From Pseudocitrobacter corydidari (GTDB taxonomy: Bacteria; Pseudomonadota; Gammaproteobacteria; Enterobacterales; Enterobacteriaceae): DNA of 64,000 nt. The first letter of the stretch is position 1. Each line of letters starts with the position of its first letter. Of this stretch, positions 9,331 through 17,939 are shown piece by piece. The stretch covers positions 3,138,583 through 3,202,582 of the forward strand of contig NZ_CP087880.1 in assembly GCF_021172065.1 (NCBI RefSeq), written 5' to 3'. A model generated the notes under the pieces. The model was not told where the DNA came from, searched no databases, and saw only the letters and a program-made list of their open reading frames with translations. The position numbers and the translations under genes are program-made.

Positions 9331-10103
9331 GATGTGAGCATCGCCTCTTCGTTACGGCGATACACCGCCAGCCCAAGAAACAGCACTACCAGCGTACATA
9401 GCGCCAGATACGGCAGGTTTACGCCCTCGCTAACGTAGTTCGCCACTACGCATTCACGGCTCAGTTCGACGATGTGCACAATCGGGTTCCACAGCAGATA
9501 CGGCCAGTAATCGCGCGGAATGGCATGCAGGGGAAACATTATGCAGGAGACAAAATAGAGCGGCTTTATCAGGATCGGTAAAAACTTCTCCGTCTCCGGG
9601 AAGGCATTCCCAACCACCATAAAGATGAGCCCCACGCCGCAGGAGAAAATCACCAGCAACAGCCAGGTGAGGATGAGCGTCACCAGACGGGTAACCGCAA
9701 AATCTTCCCCGGCAAAGCCGACGATAGCCATCAGCACAATGTACACGCAGCCGTAAATCAGGCTTTCAAGCAACGCGCGGGCAATGATGGTGTCGACCGG
9801 CCTGACGGGGCGATAGTTGAACAGCCCCTGGTTGGCCTCGATGGCGCCAATCGAACGCGTCGTAATATTGCTGAAAAGAAAGTACGGGATGATGCCGTTA
9901 ATCAGAAATACCGGGAAAGAGATATCCGGCATCGTGCGATGCATAATAAAACCGAATACTGCCAGCATCACCAGCATATGCGCCGCCGGTTCCAGCACCG
10001 CCCAAAAATAGCCTAAACGGTATTTCCCGAATCGGGTTTTAATCTCACGCAGGAAGAGCGCGCTAACGGCGGCTCGTTGAACTTCAATACCACTTCTGGC
10101 CAT
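9327..10103 (-). CDS. kpsM: Capsule ABC transporter permease KpsM
   Basis: This is an ABC-2 type integral membrane protein that pairs with KpsT to export capsule polysaccharide. The 258 residues start MARSGIEVQRAAVSALFLRE, with the amphipathic N-terminus followed by KTRFGKYRLGYFWA typical of KpsM/Wzm. About six hydrophobic spans follow (near residues 30-55, 60-85, 110-135, 140-165, 175-195 and 230-250). It is the first gene of the leftward transcript kpsM-kpsT-serotype genes, with a JUMPstart element immediately upstream, the arrangement of E. coli group 2 region 3. Confidence 0.95.
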   Translation of the reverse strand: MARSGIEVQRAAVSALFLREIKTRFGKYRLGYFWAVLEPAAHMLVMLAVFGFIMHRTMPDISFPVFLINGIIPYFLFSNITTRSIGAIEANQGLFNYRPVRPVDTIIARALLESLIYGCVYIVLMAIVGFAGEDFAVTRLVTLILTWLLLVIFSCGVGLIFMVVGNAFPETEKFLPILIKPLYFVSCIMFPLHAIPRDYWPYLLWNPIVHIVELSRECVVANYVSEGVNLPYLALCTLVVLFLGLAVYRRNEEAMLTS

Positions 10104-10127
10104 GGTTTATCCGATAGTTGAATCAGG

Positions 10128-10163
10128 CACGCTACCGCCCCTGGCTTCAGGCTGCCAGAGCGC
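10128..10163 (-). promoter_or_regulatory. JUMPstart / ops element upstream of kpsM
   Basis: Read on the minus strand, this stretch contains CTCTGGCAGC followed by GCCAGGGGCGGTAGCGTG, which matches the 3' half of the classic JUMPstart sequence exactly, including the ops core GGCGGTAG. One base is missing in the middle relative to the 39-bp consensus. It ends 24 bp before the kpsM start, the usual position in group 2 region 3 promoters. In known systems ops pauses RNA polymerase and recruits RfaH, allowing transcription through long, poorly translated serotype genes such as the two AT-rich genes here. Confidence 0.9.
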
Positions 10164-10169
10164 CGGTAA

Positions 10170-10511
10170 TCATTAAAAGTGTGTGAAGGGAGGTATCAGG
10201 CGGGGAATGAGTGAGAGTGCAGTAGAAATCCATTTTCCATTGCAATTAATAAATCAACATCATTCCCTTGATGTATAATTCAGGAATATCCCAACGTGCG
10301 TAATGTAGACCTAAAAAGAACAAGTTCCTATTCTATTGTGGCAATATAAACTAAATATTGATTTTAGTTTTTCTAAATAAATAAAATAGTGATGAATCGA
10401 ATCTTCAATATATTAATAATATATATTTCACTCAACCAGAAGCTCGTTCAGAATTGCGTAATCTGGTTACAAACTTTCGCCACGTAAAAGTTGTTTAAAA
10501 ATAGTACATGT
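10170..10511. other. AT-rich intergenic region, kpsM promoter side
   Basis: About 340 bp without a supportable gene. It is strongly A+T rich, with several TTTTAG/AATAAT stretches, and would be expected to hold the region 3 capsule promoter reading left and possibly H-NS binding sites. I cannot place a single -10/-35 pair with confidence. Confidence 0.5.
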
Positions 10512-10512
10512 T

Positions 10513-10524
10513 GCTCATTTGAGC
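10513..10524. promoter_or_regulatory. Candidate DinJ-YafQ autoregulatory operator half-site pair
   Basis: The inverted repeat GCTCA-TT-TGAGC lies 42 bp upstream of the dinJ start. Toxin-antitoxin operons of this family are repressed by the antitoxin binding a palindrome at the promoter. The position fits, but the arms are short and the assignment is by analogy only. Confidence 0.35.
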
Positions 10525-10566
10525 TACAAAGAAGAAGGTATAGTGTTCACCACAGGAGTTACTAAA

Positions 10567-10827
10567 ATGGCCGCAAATGCATTTGTTCGGGCACGCATCG
10601 ATGAAGCGTTGAAAAACCAGGCGACAGAGGTGCTGGCAGAAATGGGATTAACAATTTCAGATCTGGTACGAATCACCCTGACTAAGGTTGCACGCGAAAA
10701 GACACTGCCGTTCGATTTACATATTCCCAATGAAACAACCGTAAAAGCGATAAACAACAGCGAAGCTGGCGTTGATACTCACAAAGCAAAAGATGCTGAT
10801 GACTTGTTTAACAAACTGGATATCTGA
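10567..10827 (+). CDS. dinJ: Antitoxin DinJ (RelB/DinJ family)
   Basis: This is the antitoxin of the DinJ-YafQ type II module: a ribbon-helix-helix N-terminus that binds DNA and a C-terminal tail that wraps the toxin. Starting at ATG 10567 gives 86 residues, the length of E. coli DinJ. The start MAANAFVRARID, the core GLTISDLVRITLTKVAREK and the end HKAKDADDLFNKLDI closely match the E. coli protein as I recall it. A GGAG Shine-Dalgarno is correctly spaced for this ATG; an upstream in-frame codon at 10519 lacks one. The stop is 2 bp from the yafQ start, the normal operon layout. Confidence 0.93.
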   Translation: MAANAFVRARIDEALKNQATEVLAEMGLTISDLVRITLTKVAREKTLPFDLHIPNETTVKAINNSEAGVDTHKAKDADDLFNKLDI

Positions 10828-10829
10828 CT

Positions 10830-11104
10830 ATGGAACAAAGGGAACTTGAGTACTCAGGACAATTTGAGAGAGATGTTAAGCTGGCAAAATGCGTCATAAG
10901 GATATGAATAAACTCAAAACCCTCATGACGCTCCTTATTACTAATTCCTTACCGCTTCCTGCTTTTTACAAAGACCACCCTCTACAGAGTAATTACAAAG
11001 GTTATCGTGACGCGCATATCGAACCAGATTGGATACTTATTTATAAGATGACTGACAGGCTCCTGCGATTTGAACGTACAGGAACGCATGCTGATCTTTT
11101 CTGA
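10830..11104 (+). pseudogene. yafQ: Toxin YafQ, disrupted by a 1-nt frameshift
   Basis: YafQ is a ribosome-dependent mRNA endoribonuclease. The ATG at 10830 opens a frame matching the YafQ N-terminus (EYSGQFERDVKLAK, codons 7-20), then runs into CVIRI and a TGA at 10905. The rest of YafQ (RHKDMNKLK to FERTGTHADLF) is intact in the -1 frame from 10889 to 11104. One base is missing near the run of four A at 10886-10889. All catalytic-site residues I recall for YafQ (the histidines in KDHP, DAHIEPD and TGTH, the aspartate of EPD, and the terminal phenylalanine) survive downstream of the break. So either the toxin is recently inactivated, or it needs -1 slippage at GCA AAA, or the base is a sequencing error. 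Confidence 0.85.
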
Positions 11105-11139
11105 TTCCTATAAAATAACTCAGGCAACCGGCGATAACG

Positions 11140-12372
11140 TTATCCCGCTTCGCCCATCAGTTGCTTCACAAGCTCAACGCAGCGCAGGAAGCGCGCATCG
11201 TAGTCCGCCTCTTCAACGTGTACGAACTCAATGTTATTTTCCTTGAGCATCGATACCAGCAGCGACTGAAACTCTTTGCGATCGACAGAGCTGCCCAGGC
11301 TGCGTAGTCCGTCGTTAATCCACGGCGTGTTGTTCTCCAGCAGGATAACCAGGTCGAAACGGTATTCATCGATCATCGCCTGCACGAAGGGATGCTCGCG
11401 GCCTTCATATTTTTTGCAGAACGCCTGGGTGCTAACAAAATCGGTATCGATAAAGGTCACCTTGTTGGCGTATTTCACCGCAAAATCAATGTACTGGGCA
11501 TGGCCGAGCGCGATTTTATCGTAATCGGAATATTGCAGCGCCATCTCATCACCGCCCAGATGCGAGAAGACATAATCGCGGCCATACTCCCAGGCGCTGG
11601 AGGTATTAAAGATATTGGCGAGCTTATTCACCAGCGTCGATTTACCGCTGGATTCGCCGCCAAGAATCGCTACCGTGCGCACAAAGAACGGCTTCACTTC
11701 GGTGGGGATGTACTCCCAGTAGCGGAACGGGTTCTCACGAATCTGCCCGCCGCTGATGTTCATGAAGGTTCGCTTCGGATCGACCAGCACGGTTTTGATG
11801 CCGAGATGTTCAATATACTGCGGCGCATCCAGCTCTTCAGAGGTGTAGATAACGTCAGGTTGAATGCCCTTCTCTTCCATAAAAGCTTTCATGCCGCGGC
11901 TCCACACATCCCAACCGTGCGGGTAAGGCTCCATGCCTTCTTCATTGAAAGCGTGGATGCGAATGTTTTTCTGATATTTAAAGGTTTGCAGCAACCAACG
12001 CAGGCGGTCCGGGACGGTGGGCTGTTGCGACATGGCGCTCTGCTCAAACAGCGTGCGGTCGCGCACGTCGTCGTAACCCATGATGATATGCAGCTCGTCC
12101 ACCTGACTACAGGCGCGCTGAATCAGGTAGATGTGGCCGGTATGCAGCGGGTAGAACTTACCGAAAACCACGCCAACGGTCTTTTGCAGACGCGGGAACT
12201 CCAGGCCTAGAAAGCGATGCAGCGCTTCCAGTTTCTGCGCGCTTGGGCTTTTGATTTTGGCGTTCAACAACTGACTGAGGTAGCCCTTGGTCATGCCGCT
12301 GGCGTCAGCTACCTGCTGTAGCGTGCAACCTTTCTGACGGATCGCGGTTTTAAGATAGTCGAACGATGACAC
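11140..12372 (-). CDS. nadR: Trifunctional NAD regulator NadR
   Basis: NadR represses NAD synthesis and uptake genes and has NMN adenylyltransferase and ribosylnicotinamide kinase domains. The order is visible: an N-terminal helix-turn-helix (about 1-60), a nucleotidyltransferase domain opening GVVFGKFYPLHTGH (HxGH motif), and a C-terminal kinase domain with P-loop GGESSGKST. I start it at GTG 12372, which gives 410 residues (the E. coli length, VSSFDYLK...) and sits 5 nt after an AGGAGG-like Shine-Dalgarno; the longer frame to 12420 adds a non-homologous leader. It follows serB and radA in the same direction, with a REP array in between. Confidence 0.96.
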   Translation of the reverse strand: MSSFDYLKTAIRQKGCTLQQVADASGMTKGYLSQLLNAKIKSPSAQKLEALHRFLGLEFPRLQKTVGVVFGKFYPLHTGHIYLIQRACSQVDELHIIMGYDDVRDRTLFEQSAMSQQPTVPDRLRWLLQTFKYQKNIRIHAFNEEGMEPYPHGWDVWSRGMKAFMEEKGIQPDVIYTSEELDAPQYIEHLGIKTVLVDPKRTFMNISGGQIRENPFRYWEYIPTEVKPFFVRTVAILGGESSGKSTLVNKLANIFNTSSAWEYGRDYVFSHLGGDEMALQYSDYDKIALGHAQYIDFAVKYANKVTFIDTDFVSTQAFCKKYEGREHPFVQAMIDEYRFDLVILLENNTPWINDGLRSLGSSVDRKEFQSLLVSMLKENNIEFVHVEEADYDARFLRCVELVKQLMGEAG

Positions 12373-12420
12373 AAGAGCCTCCTGCTGATGGGGTAAACGA
12401 TGGTAAAGAGATCCCGGCAA

Positions 12421-13107
12421 CGACGCCGAACTGCGCCTGATGGCGCTTCGCTTATCAGGCCTACGAATCTGGTAGGCCGGATAAGGCGTTTACGCCGCCA
12501 TCCGGCAACGGCGCTGAACTGCGCCTGATGGCGCTTCGCTTATCAGGCCTACGAATCGGGTAGGCCGGATAAGGCGGTACGCCGCCATCCGGCAACGACG
12601 CCGAACTTCGCCTGATGGCGCTTCGCTTATCAGGCCTACGAAGCTGGTAGGCCGGATAAGGCGGTACGCCGCCATCCGGCAACGGCGCTGAACTGCGCCT
12701 GATGGCGCTTCGCTTATCAGGCCTACGAATCGGGTAGGCCGGATAAGGCGGTACGCCGCCATCCGGCATCGGCGCTGAATTACGCCTGATGGCGCTTCGC
12801 TTATCAGGCCTACGGATCGGGTACGCCGCCATCCGGCAACGGCGCTGAATTACGCCTGATGGCGCTTCGCTTATCAGGCCTACGGATCGGGTAGGCCGGA
12901 TAAGGCGGTACGCCACCATCCGGCAACGGCGCTGAACTGCGCCTGATGGCGCTTCGCTTATCAGGCCTACGGATCGGGTAGGCCGGATAAGGCGGTACGC
13001 CGCCATCCGGCAACGGCGCTGAATTACGCCTGATGGCGCTTCGCTTATCAGGCCTACGGATCGGGTAGGCCGGATAAGGCGGTACGCCGCCATCCGGCAA
13101 CGGCGCG
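12421..13107. repeat. Tandem REP/BIME array, eight units of about 87 bp
   Basis: Eight head-to-tail units each contain GCCTGATGGCGCTTCGCTTA..CAGGCCTAC, then TAGGCCGGATAAGGCGGTACG and CCGCCATCCGGCAACGGCG, i.e. two inverted REP palindromes joined by a short linker. Units begin near 12434, 12521, 12609, 12695, 12783, 12852, 12938 and 13026. Seven intervals are 86-88 bp, and the fifth unit is only 69 bp because it lacks the AGGCCGGATAAGGCGG segment. The array fills the whole gap between the radA stop and the nadR ribosome binding site. Such BIME-2 arrays bind gyrase and IHF in E. coli and can stabilise upstream mRNA, here serB-radA. Confidence 0.93.
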
Positions 13108-13114
13108 ATGTTAA

Positions 13115-14500
13115 TTATAAGTCGTCAAAGACGTTTAGCGCATCCGCGAGTTTTTTCACGCCGAACACCTGCATGCCTTCGGGCGGTTTTTTCGGTACGT
13201 TCGCGGCTGGCACAATTGCGCGGCGGAAACCGTGTTTGGCCGCTTCGGAAATACGCTCCTGGCCGCTCGGCACCGGGCGAATTTCTCCGGCAAGGCCCAC
13301 TTCACCAAACACCACGAGATCCTGCGGTAGCGGCCTGTCGCGCAGGCTGGAGACCATCGCCAGCAGCAGCGCCAGGTCGGCGCTGGTTTCGGTGACCTTC
13401 ACGCCGCCAACAACGTTAACGAACACGTCTTGATCCGCCATCTGCAAACCGCCATGACGATGCAGCACCGCCAGCAGAATCGCCAGACGGTTCTGCTCAA
13501 GCCCAACAGCCACGCGACGCGGGTTCGACATCATCGAGTGATCCACCAGCGCCTGAATCTCAACCAGTAGCGGGCGCGTACCTTCCCACACCACCATCAC
13601 CGAGCTGCCGGACGTCACTTCATCGCCACGGCTCAGGAAGATAGCGGATGGGTTGCTGACTTCGCGCAGACCCTGTTCGGTCATGGCGAAAACGCCCAGT
13701 TCATTCACTGCGCCAAAACGGTTTTTATGGCTGCGCAGGGTGCGGAAGCGCGAATCAGCGTCGCCATCCAGCAGCACCGAGCAGTCGATACAGTGTTCCA
13801 GCACTTTCGGGCCCGCCAGCGAGCCATCTTTGGTCACGTGGCCGACCATCACGATCGCCACACCGCGCGTTTTCGCAAAGCGCGTCAGGTAAGCGGCGGT
13901 TTCGCGCACCTGCGCCACGCTACCTGGCGACGACTGAATATCCGCCATATGCATCACCTGGATGGAGTCGATAACCATCAGCTTCGGCTGCTCTTCCTCG
14001 GCGATCATGCAAATCTGTTCGATGCTGGTTTCCGACAGCATATTTAGATTGGCCGTTGGCAGGCCGAGACGGTGCGCGCGCATCGCCACCTGCTGTAGTG
14101 ATTCTTCGCCAGTGACGTACAGAGTTTTCATCTGCTCGGCGAGCTTACACAGCGTTTGCAGCAGCAGCGTTGATTTCCCGGCCCCTGGGTTACCGCCGAT
14201 AAGAATCGCGCTGCCTGGCACCACGCCGCCGCCCAGTACGCGGTCAAACTCTTTAAAACCGGTTGAGAAACGCGGCAGCGCTTCCAGGCTGATATCCGAC
14301 AGCTTTTGCACTTTCGACACGCCCGCGCTGCCCGCATAACCGCTTAGACGTTCATTACGCGCAACGGTTGGGGAAGCCGCCACACCACGCACTTCGGTGA
14401 TGGTATTCCAGGCATGGCAGGCGCTGCACTGCCCCTGCCAGCGCGGATAATCCGCACCACATTCATTACAGACAAATGCGCGTTTTGGAGCTTTCGCCAC
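13115..14500 (-). CDS. radA: DNA repair / recombination protein RadA
   Basis: RadA is a RecA-like, DnaB-type branch-migration ATPase in recombinational repair. The 461 residues show the N-terminal C4 zinc finger (Cys11, 14, 25, 28), Walker A GGNPGAGKST, the RadA-specific KNRFG motif, and a C-terminal Lon-protease-like domain (VGGVKVTETSADLALLLAM). Length and sequence match E. coli RadA. It begins 10 bp after the serB stop, so serB-radA form an operon. Confidence 0.96.
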   Translation of the reverse strand: MAKAPKRAFVCNECGADYPRWQGQCSACHAWNTITEVRGVAASPTVARNERLSGYAGSAGVSKVQKLSDISLEALPRFSTGFKEFDRVLGGGVVPGSAILIGGNPGAGKSTLLLQTLCKLAEQMKTLYVTGEESLQQVAMRAHRLGLPTANLNMLSETSIEQICMIAEEEQPKLMVIDSIQVMHMADIQSSPGSVAQVRETAAYLTRFAKTRGVAIVMVGHVTKDGSLAGPKVLEHCIDCSVLLDGDADSRFRTLRSHKNRFGAVNELGVFAMTEQGLREVSNPSAIFLSRGDEVTSGSSVMVVWEGTRPLLVEIQALVDHSMMSNPRRVAVGLEQNRLAILLAVLHRHGGLQMADQDVFVNVVGGVKVTETSADLALLLAMVSSLRDRPLPQDLVVFGEVGLAGEIRPVPSGQERISEAAKHGFRRAIVPAANVPKKPPEGMQVFGVKKLADALNVFDDL

Positions 14501-14510
14501 GTTTTACCTC

Positions 14511-15482
14511 TTATTCCTGGTTCAGGCTGCCCGTCAGAATGCACAGCACTCCAACCAGGTCAGCGTGACGGATGGTGACTTCCGTCTGTTCGTTTACTTT
14601 CGGCTTGGCATGATAGGCGATGCCCAGCCCCGCCGCTTTGATCATCGGCAGATCGTTCGCACCATCGCCGATAGCGACGGTCTGCTCTTTCGGAATTTCA
14701 TACTGCTCGGCAAGGCGCTGTAACGTATTGGCTTTATATTTCGCATCCACGATATCGCCCACCACTTCGCCCGTCAGTACACCGTCCATAATGCCCAGTT
14801 CGTTGGCGACCACGGCGGTCAGGCGCAGCTTATCGCGCAGATATTCCGCGAAGAAGGTAAAGCCGCCGGAGGCAATCGCCACTTTCCAGCCCAGCGATTC
14901 CAGCTTCAGTACCAGTTGGGTTAAGCCCGGCATTAACGGCAGGTCATCACGGACCTGGCGCAGAATATTGGCGTCCGCGCCCTTAAGCGTCGCAACGCGC
15001 TGACGCAGGCTGGCGGCAAAATCGAGCTCACCGCGCATCGCACGCTCGGTCACTTCAGAAACCAGCTCGCCGGTACCGGCCAGTTTGGCGATTTCATCAA
15101 TGCATTCAATCTGAATGGCGGTAGAATCCATATCCATCACCAATAACCCAGGCGTACGCAGGTGTGGGATTTTCCCCAGCGGCGCAACATCCAGCCCGGC
15201 GTCGTGCGCCAGTTTGGTCGCGCGCGGCGTTAATGACCCGGCCAGGCGAATAACCTGATAATCTTCCACACACCAGGCAGCAACAATCACCATTGCCGCG
15301 CCCAGCTTGCGCTGATAAGAGGTTAACTGGGGTTTATCCAGCCCGCGTCCGTAGAGCAGCCAGCCGCTGCGTCCGGCGTGATAATCCAGTGGCATCACTT
15401 CATCGCCACTTAAAGAAAGCGGCAACCCAGGCCACAAGGAGACATCTTCAGGCAGGTCGCACCAGGTCAAACTGTTCGGCAT
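14511..15482 (-). CDS. serB: Phosphoserine phosphatase SerB
   Basis: SerB hydrolyses O-phosphoserine, the last step of serine synthesis. It is a HAD-superfamily enzyme with catalytic motif DMDST (nucleophile Asp), motif II ASGGFTFF and motif III GDGANDLPM. The start ATG 15482 (MPNSLTWCDLPEDV) gives 323 residues, one more than E. coli, and has a GGAG Shine-Dalgarno; 39 upstream in-frame codons are not part of the family. It is first in the leftward serB-radA(-nadR) transcript and divergent from ytjB across about 100 bp. Confidence 0.95.
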   Translation of the reverse strand: MPNSLTWCDLPEDVSLWPGLPLSLSGDEVMPLDYHAGRSGWLLYGRGLDKPQLTSYQRKLGAAMVIVAAWCVEDYQVIRLAGSLTPRATKLAHDAGLDVAPLGKIPHLRTPGLLVMDMDSTAIQIECIDEIAKLAGTGELVSEVTERAMRGELDFAASLRQRVATLKGADANILRQVRDDLPLMPGLTQLVLKLESLGWKVAIASGGFTFFAEYLRDKLRLTAVVANELGIMDGVLTGEVVGDIVDAKYKANTLQRLAEQYEIPKEQTVAIGDGANDLPMIKAAGLGIAYHAKPKVNEQTEVTIRHADLVGVLCILTGSLNQE

Positions 15483-15586
15483 TACAGCTCCACTCCACTT
15501 CATTAAGGCCAGGAAAATAACGCATGAGGCTACCTTGTAACCAGCGCTTCTGGCAACATTAAGCTGCAAATTTTCAAAGGTGGAAT

Positions 15587-16228
15587 ATGGTACGCGCAAA
15601 ACTGAAATTTAGACTGCATCGCGCCGTGATTGTCCTGATATGCCTCGCACTTCTGGTGGCATTGATGCAAGGGGCGTCATGGTTCAGTCAACAACACCAG
15701 CAGCAGCGTAATCCGCAGCTTGAAGAACTGGCCCGCACGCTCGCCCGCCAGGTGGCGCTGAATCTTGCGCCGCTGGTGCGCAGCGAAACGCCAGATGAGA
15801 AAAAAGTCCGCCAGTTGCTGACGCAACTCACCGCGGAAAGCCGCATCCTTGACGCCGGGGTGTATGATGAAAAAGGCGACATGATTGCCCGCGCGGGCGA
15901 AAGCGTCGAACTGCGCGACCGACTGGCGCTGGATGGCAAAAAAGCGGGCGGCTATTTTAACCAGCAAATCGTCGAACCCATTCAGGGGAAAAATGGTCCG
16001 CTAGGCTATTTACGCCTGACGCTCGATACCCATACGCTGCCAACAGAAGCCAAACAGGTCGATAACACCACCAATATTCTGCGCCTGATGCTGCTGCTGT
16101 CGCTTGCCATTGGCGTGGTGCTCACACGCACGCTGCTACAGGGCAAACGCACCCGCTGGCAACAATCACCCTTCCTTCTCACCGCCAATAAACCGGTACA
16201 GGAAGAGGAAGAAGAGAAAAAAGAGTAG
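15587..16228 (+). CDS. ytjB: Membrane protein YtjB/Smp
   Basis: This is the Smp family of inner-membrane proteins, of unknown molecular function. The 213 residues have an N-terminal membrane segment (about 12-32), an extracytoplasmic domain (about 35-155), a second membrane segment (about 158-178) and an acidic/basic C-terminal tail ending EEEEEKKE. The layout resembles a sensor-domain protein without an output domain. It is divergent from serB, and lplA follows 14 bp later in the same direction, as in E. coli. Confidence 0.9.
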   Translation: MVRAKLKFRLHRAVIVLICLALLVALMQGASWFSQQHQQQRNPQLEELARTLARQVALNLAPLVRSETPDEKKVRQLLTQLTAESRILDAGVYDEKGDMIARAGESVELRDRLALDGKKAGGYFNQQIVEPIQGKNGPLGYLRLTLDTHTLPTEAKQVDNTTNILRLMLLLSLAIGVVLTRTLLQGKRTRWQQSPFLLTANKPVQEEEEEKKE

Positions 16229-16242
16229 AAAGGGAACTCAAT

Positions 16243-17259
16243 ATGGCCACTTTACGCCTGCTCCTCTCAGACTCATACGACCCCTGGTTTAACCTGGCGG
16301 TTGAAGAGTGTATTTTCCGTCAGATGCCCGCCACTCAGCGCGTGCTGTTCCTCTGGCGCAACGCCGATACCGTGGTCATTGGCCGCGCGCAAAACCCGTG
16401 GAAAGAGTGTAATACCCGGCGCATGGAAGAAGACAACGTGCGCCTGGCGCGTCGCAGCAGCGGCGGCGGCGCGGTGTTCCACGACCTCGGCAATACCTGT
16501 TTCACGTTTATGGCGGGTAAACCGGAGTACGACAAAACCGTCTCAACCAGTATTGTGCTGGACGCGCTGAATTCGCTGGGCGCGGTGGCGGAAGCATCCG
16601 GACGCAACGACCTTATCGTGAAAACGCCGGAGGGCGATCGCAAGGTGTCCGGTTCAGCCTATCGCGAGACCAAAGATCGCGGGTTCCATCACGGCACGCT
16701 GCTGCTCAACGCCGATCTCAGTCGTCTGGCGAACTATCTGAATCCGGATAAGAAGAAACTTCAGGCGAAGGGCATTACCTCCGTGCGCGGGCGCGTGGCA
16801 AACCTCGTCGAACTGCTGCCGGGCGTGACGCATGAGCAAATTTGTACGGCGATTACGGAGGCGTTTTTCGCCCATTATGGCGAACGGGTAGACGCCGAAA
16901 TTATCTCGCCGGACAAAACGCCAGACCTGCCGAACTTTGCCGAGACGTTTGCGCGCCAGAGCAGCTGGGAGTGGAATTTCGGTCAGGCCCCGGCCTTTAG
17001 CCATCTTCTGGACGAACGCTTCACCTGGGGCGGCGTAGAGCTGCATTTCGACGTCGAGAAGGGGCACATCACCCGTACGCAGGTATTTACCGACAGTTTG
17101 AATCCTGCGCCGCTGGAAGCGCTGGCCGCGCGTTTGCAGGGATGCCTGTATCGGGCGGATGTGTTACAGCAGGAGTGCGAGGCGCTGTTAGGTGATTTCC
17201 CGGAGCAGGAGAAAGAGTTGCGGGAGTTATCAGCGTGGATTGCGGGGGCGGTGCGGTAA
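16243..17259 (+). CDS. lplA: Lipoate-protein ligase A
   Basis: LplA activates free lipoate with ATP and transfers it to the E2 and H-protein lipoyl domains. The 338 residues equal the E. coli length. Motifs are [15 protein letters not shown] (lipoate-binding loop), KVSGSAYR (adenylate-binding lysine region) and HHGTLL. An AAGGGAACT ribosome binding site precedes ATG 16243. It lies 14 bp after ytjB and is followed by a REP unit. Confidence 0.96.
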   Translation: MATLRLLLSDSYDPWFNLAVEECIFRQMPATQRVLFLWRNADTVVIGRAQNPWKECNTRRMEEDNVRLARRSSGGGAVFHDLGNTCFTFMAGKPEYDKTVSTSIVLDALNSLGAVAEASGRNDLIVKTPEGDRKVSGSAYRETKDRGFHHGTLLLNADLSRLANYLNPDKKKLQAKGITSVRGRVANLVELLPGVTHEQICTAITEAFFAHYGERVDAEIISPDKTPDLPNFAETFARQSSWEWNFGQAPAFSHLLDERFTWGGVELHFDVEKGHITRTQVFTDSLNPAPLEALAARLQGCLYRADVLQQECEALLGDFPEQEKELRELSAWIAGAVR

Positions 17260-17263
17260 TTAT

Positions 17264-17344
17264 TGCCGGATGGCGGCTAACGCCTTATCCGGCCTACAAA
17301 ACCACACAGACCTGTAGGCCCGGTAAGCGCAGCGCCACCGGGCA
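17264..17344. repeat. REP/BIME unit, left flank of the RAYT gene
   Basis: A pair of inverted REP palindromes (TGCCGGATGGCGGCTAACGCC and GTAGGCCCGGTAAGCGCAGC) separated by ACAAAACCACACAGACCT. It is almost identical, and in the same orientation, to the unit at 17940-18019 on the other side of the transposase gene. Confidence 0.92.
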
Positions 17345-17347
17345 TTA

Positions 17348-17836
17348 TTATCGTTCTCCGGCGTTGAATTCGTTGATATCCCCTGCCCAACCTACCGGAT
17401 AAATCCCCTCTCGCACATCGCGATGAAAGGAGGAAAATGGCCAATCCTGAACACGTGTTACCCAACCGTGTTTTACCGGATTAATGTAGATGTAATCCAC
17501 ATGACGGCGATAATCTTCCTCATCGCGAATAGCATGTTCCCAAAAGTGAGGCTGCCAAACAGCGCCGCACTTTATTGCTTTGGAAAATCGTTTTTTAATC
17601 TCTCGCCAGCGTGCCGAAAAATTATATTCGTCCTGAGGGAGTGTCCAGATACAGTGAAGGTGTTCCGGCAGAACAACCCAGGCATCAATGTAAAAAGGTT
17701 TTTTCTGTTTAACGTCTTTCACCACAGCTCTCAGGGCTGCAACATGGCTGACCAACAAATCAGTTTGCCGATTTTTCAAATTCACCGTGAAAAACCAGGT
17801 TCCGCCGTTGATGTAATAACGCCGATAGTTCGACAT
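17348..17836 (-). CDS. REP-associated tyrosine transposase (RAYT, TnpA-REP)
   Basis: RAYTs are single-copy HUH endonucleases of the IS200/IS605 Y1 type that bind and cut REP sequences and are held responsible for REP spread. The 162-residue protein has the metal-binding HLH (59-61, in LPEHLHCIW) and the catalytic-tyrosine helix YRRHVDYIYINPVKHG (109-124), in which Tyr115 is the likely nucleophile, followed by WPFSSFHR. The start at ATG 17836 (MSNYRRYYINGG) fits the family; upstream in-frame codons do not. The gene sits exactly between two near-identical REP units in direct orientation, the canonical REPtron arrangement. Confidence 0.93.
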   Translation of the reverse strand: MSNYRRYYINGGTWFFTVNLKNRQTDLLVSHVAALRAVVKDVKQKKPFYIDAWVVLPEHLHCIWTLPQDEYNFSARWREIKKRFSKAIKCGAVWQPHFWEHAIRDEEDYRRHVDYIYINPVKHGWVTRVQDWPFSSFHRDVREGIYPVGWAGDINEFNAGER

Positions 17837-17939
17837 TTTGTTTATCCCCATAAACAAAAAATCAAACGTAGCGCGCAGAAAGTAAAAAGCAATTGAGTGA
17901 GGAATTAATAGGAAGGCAGTTCGCAAATTCGGTGGAAAA

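Noticed and set aside
12461..13093. Repetitive open frames of up to 210 residues on the minus strand (and others at 12490-12762, 12810-13100)
   Set aside because: They are translations of the REP array; period and sequence follow the palindromes, with no start site or independent coding signal.
12421..13107. Possible CRISPR array
   Set aside because: Units are contiguous palindromic REP pairs with no unique spacers and no cas genes; the same applies to 27275-27872, where the spacers are identical to each other.
15483..15599. N-terminal extension of serB to 15599
   Set aside because: The additional 39 residues are not in the family, overlap the ytjB start, and ATG 15482 has a good ribosome site.
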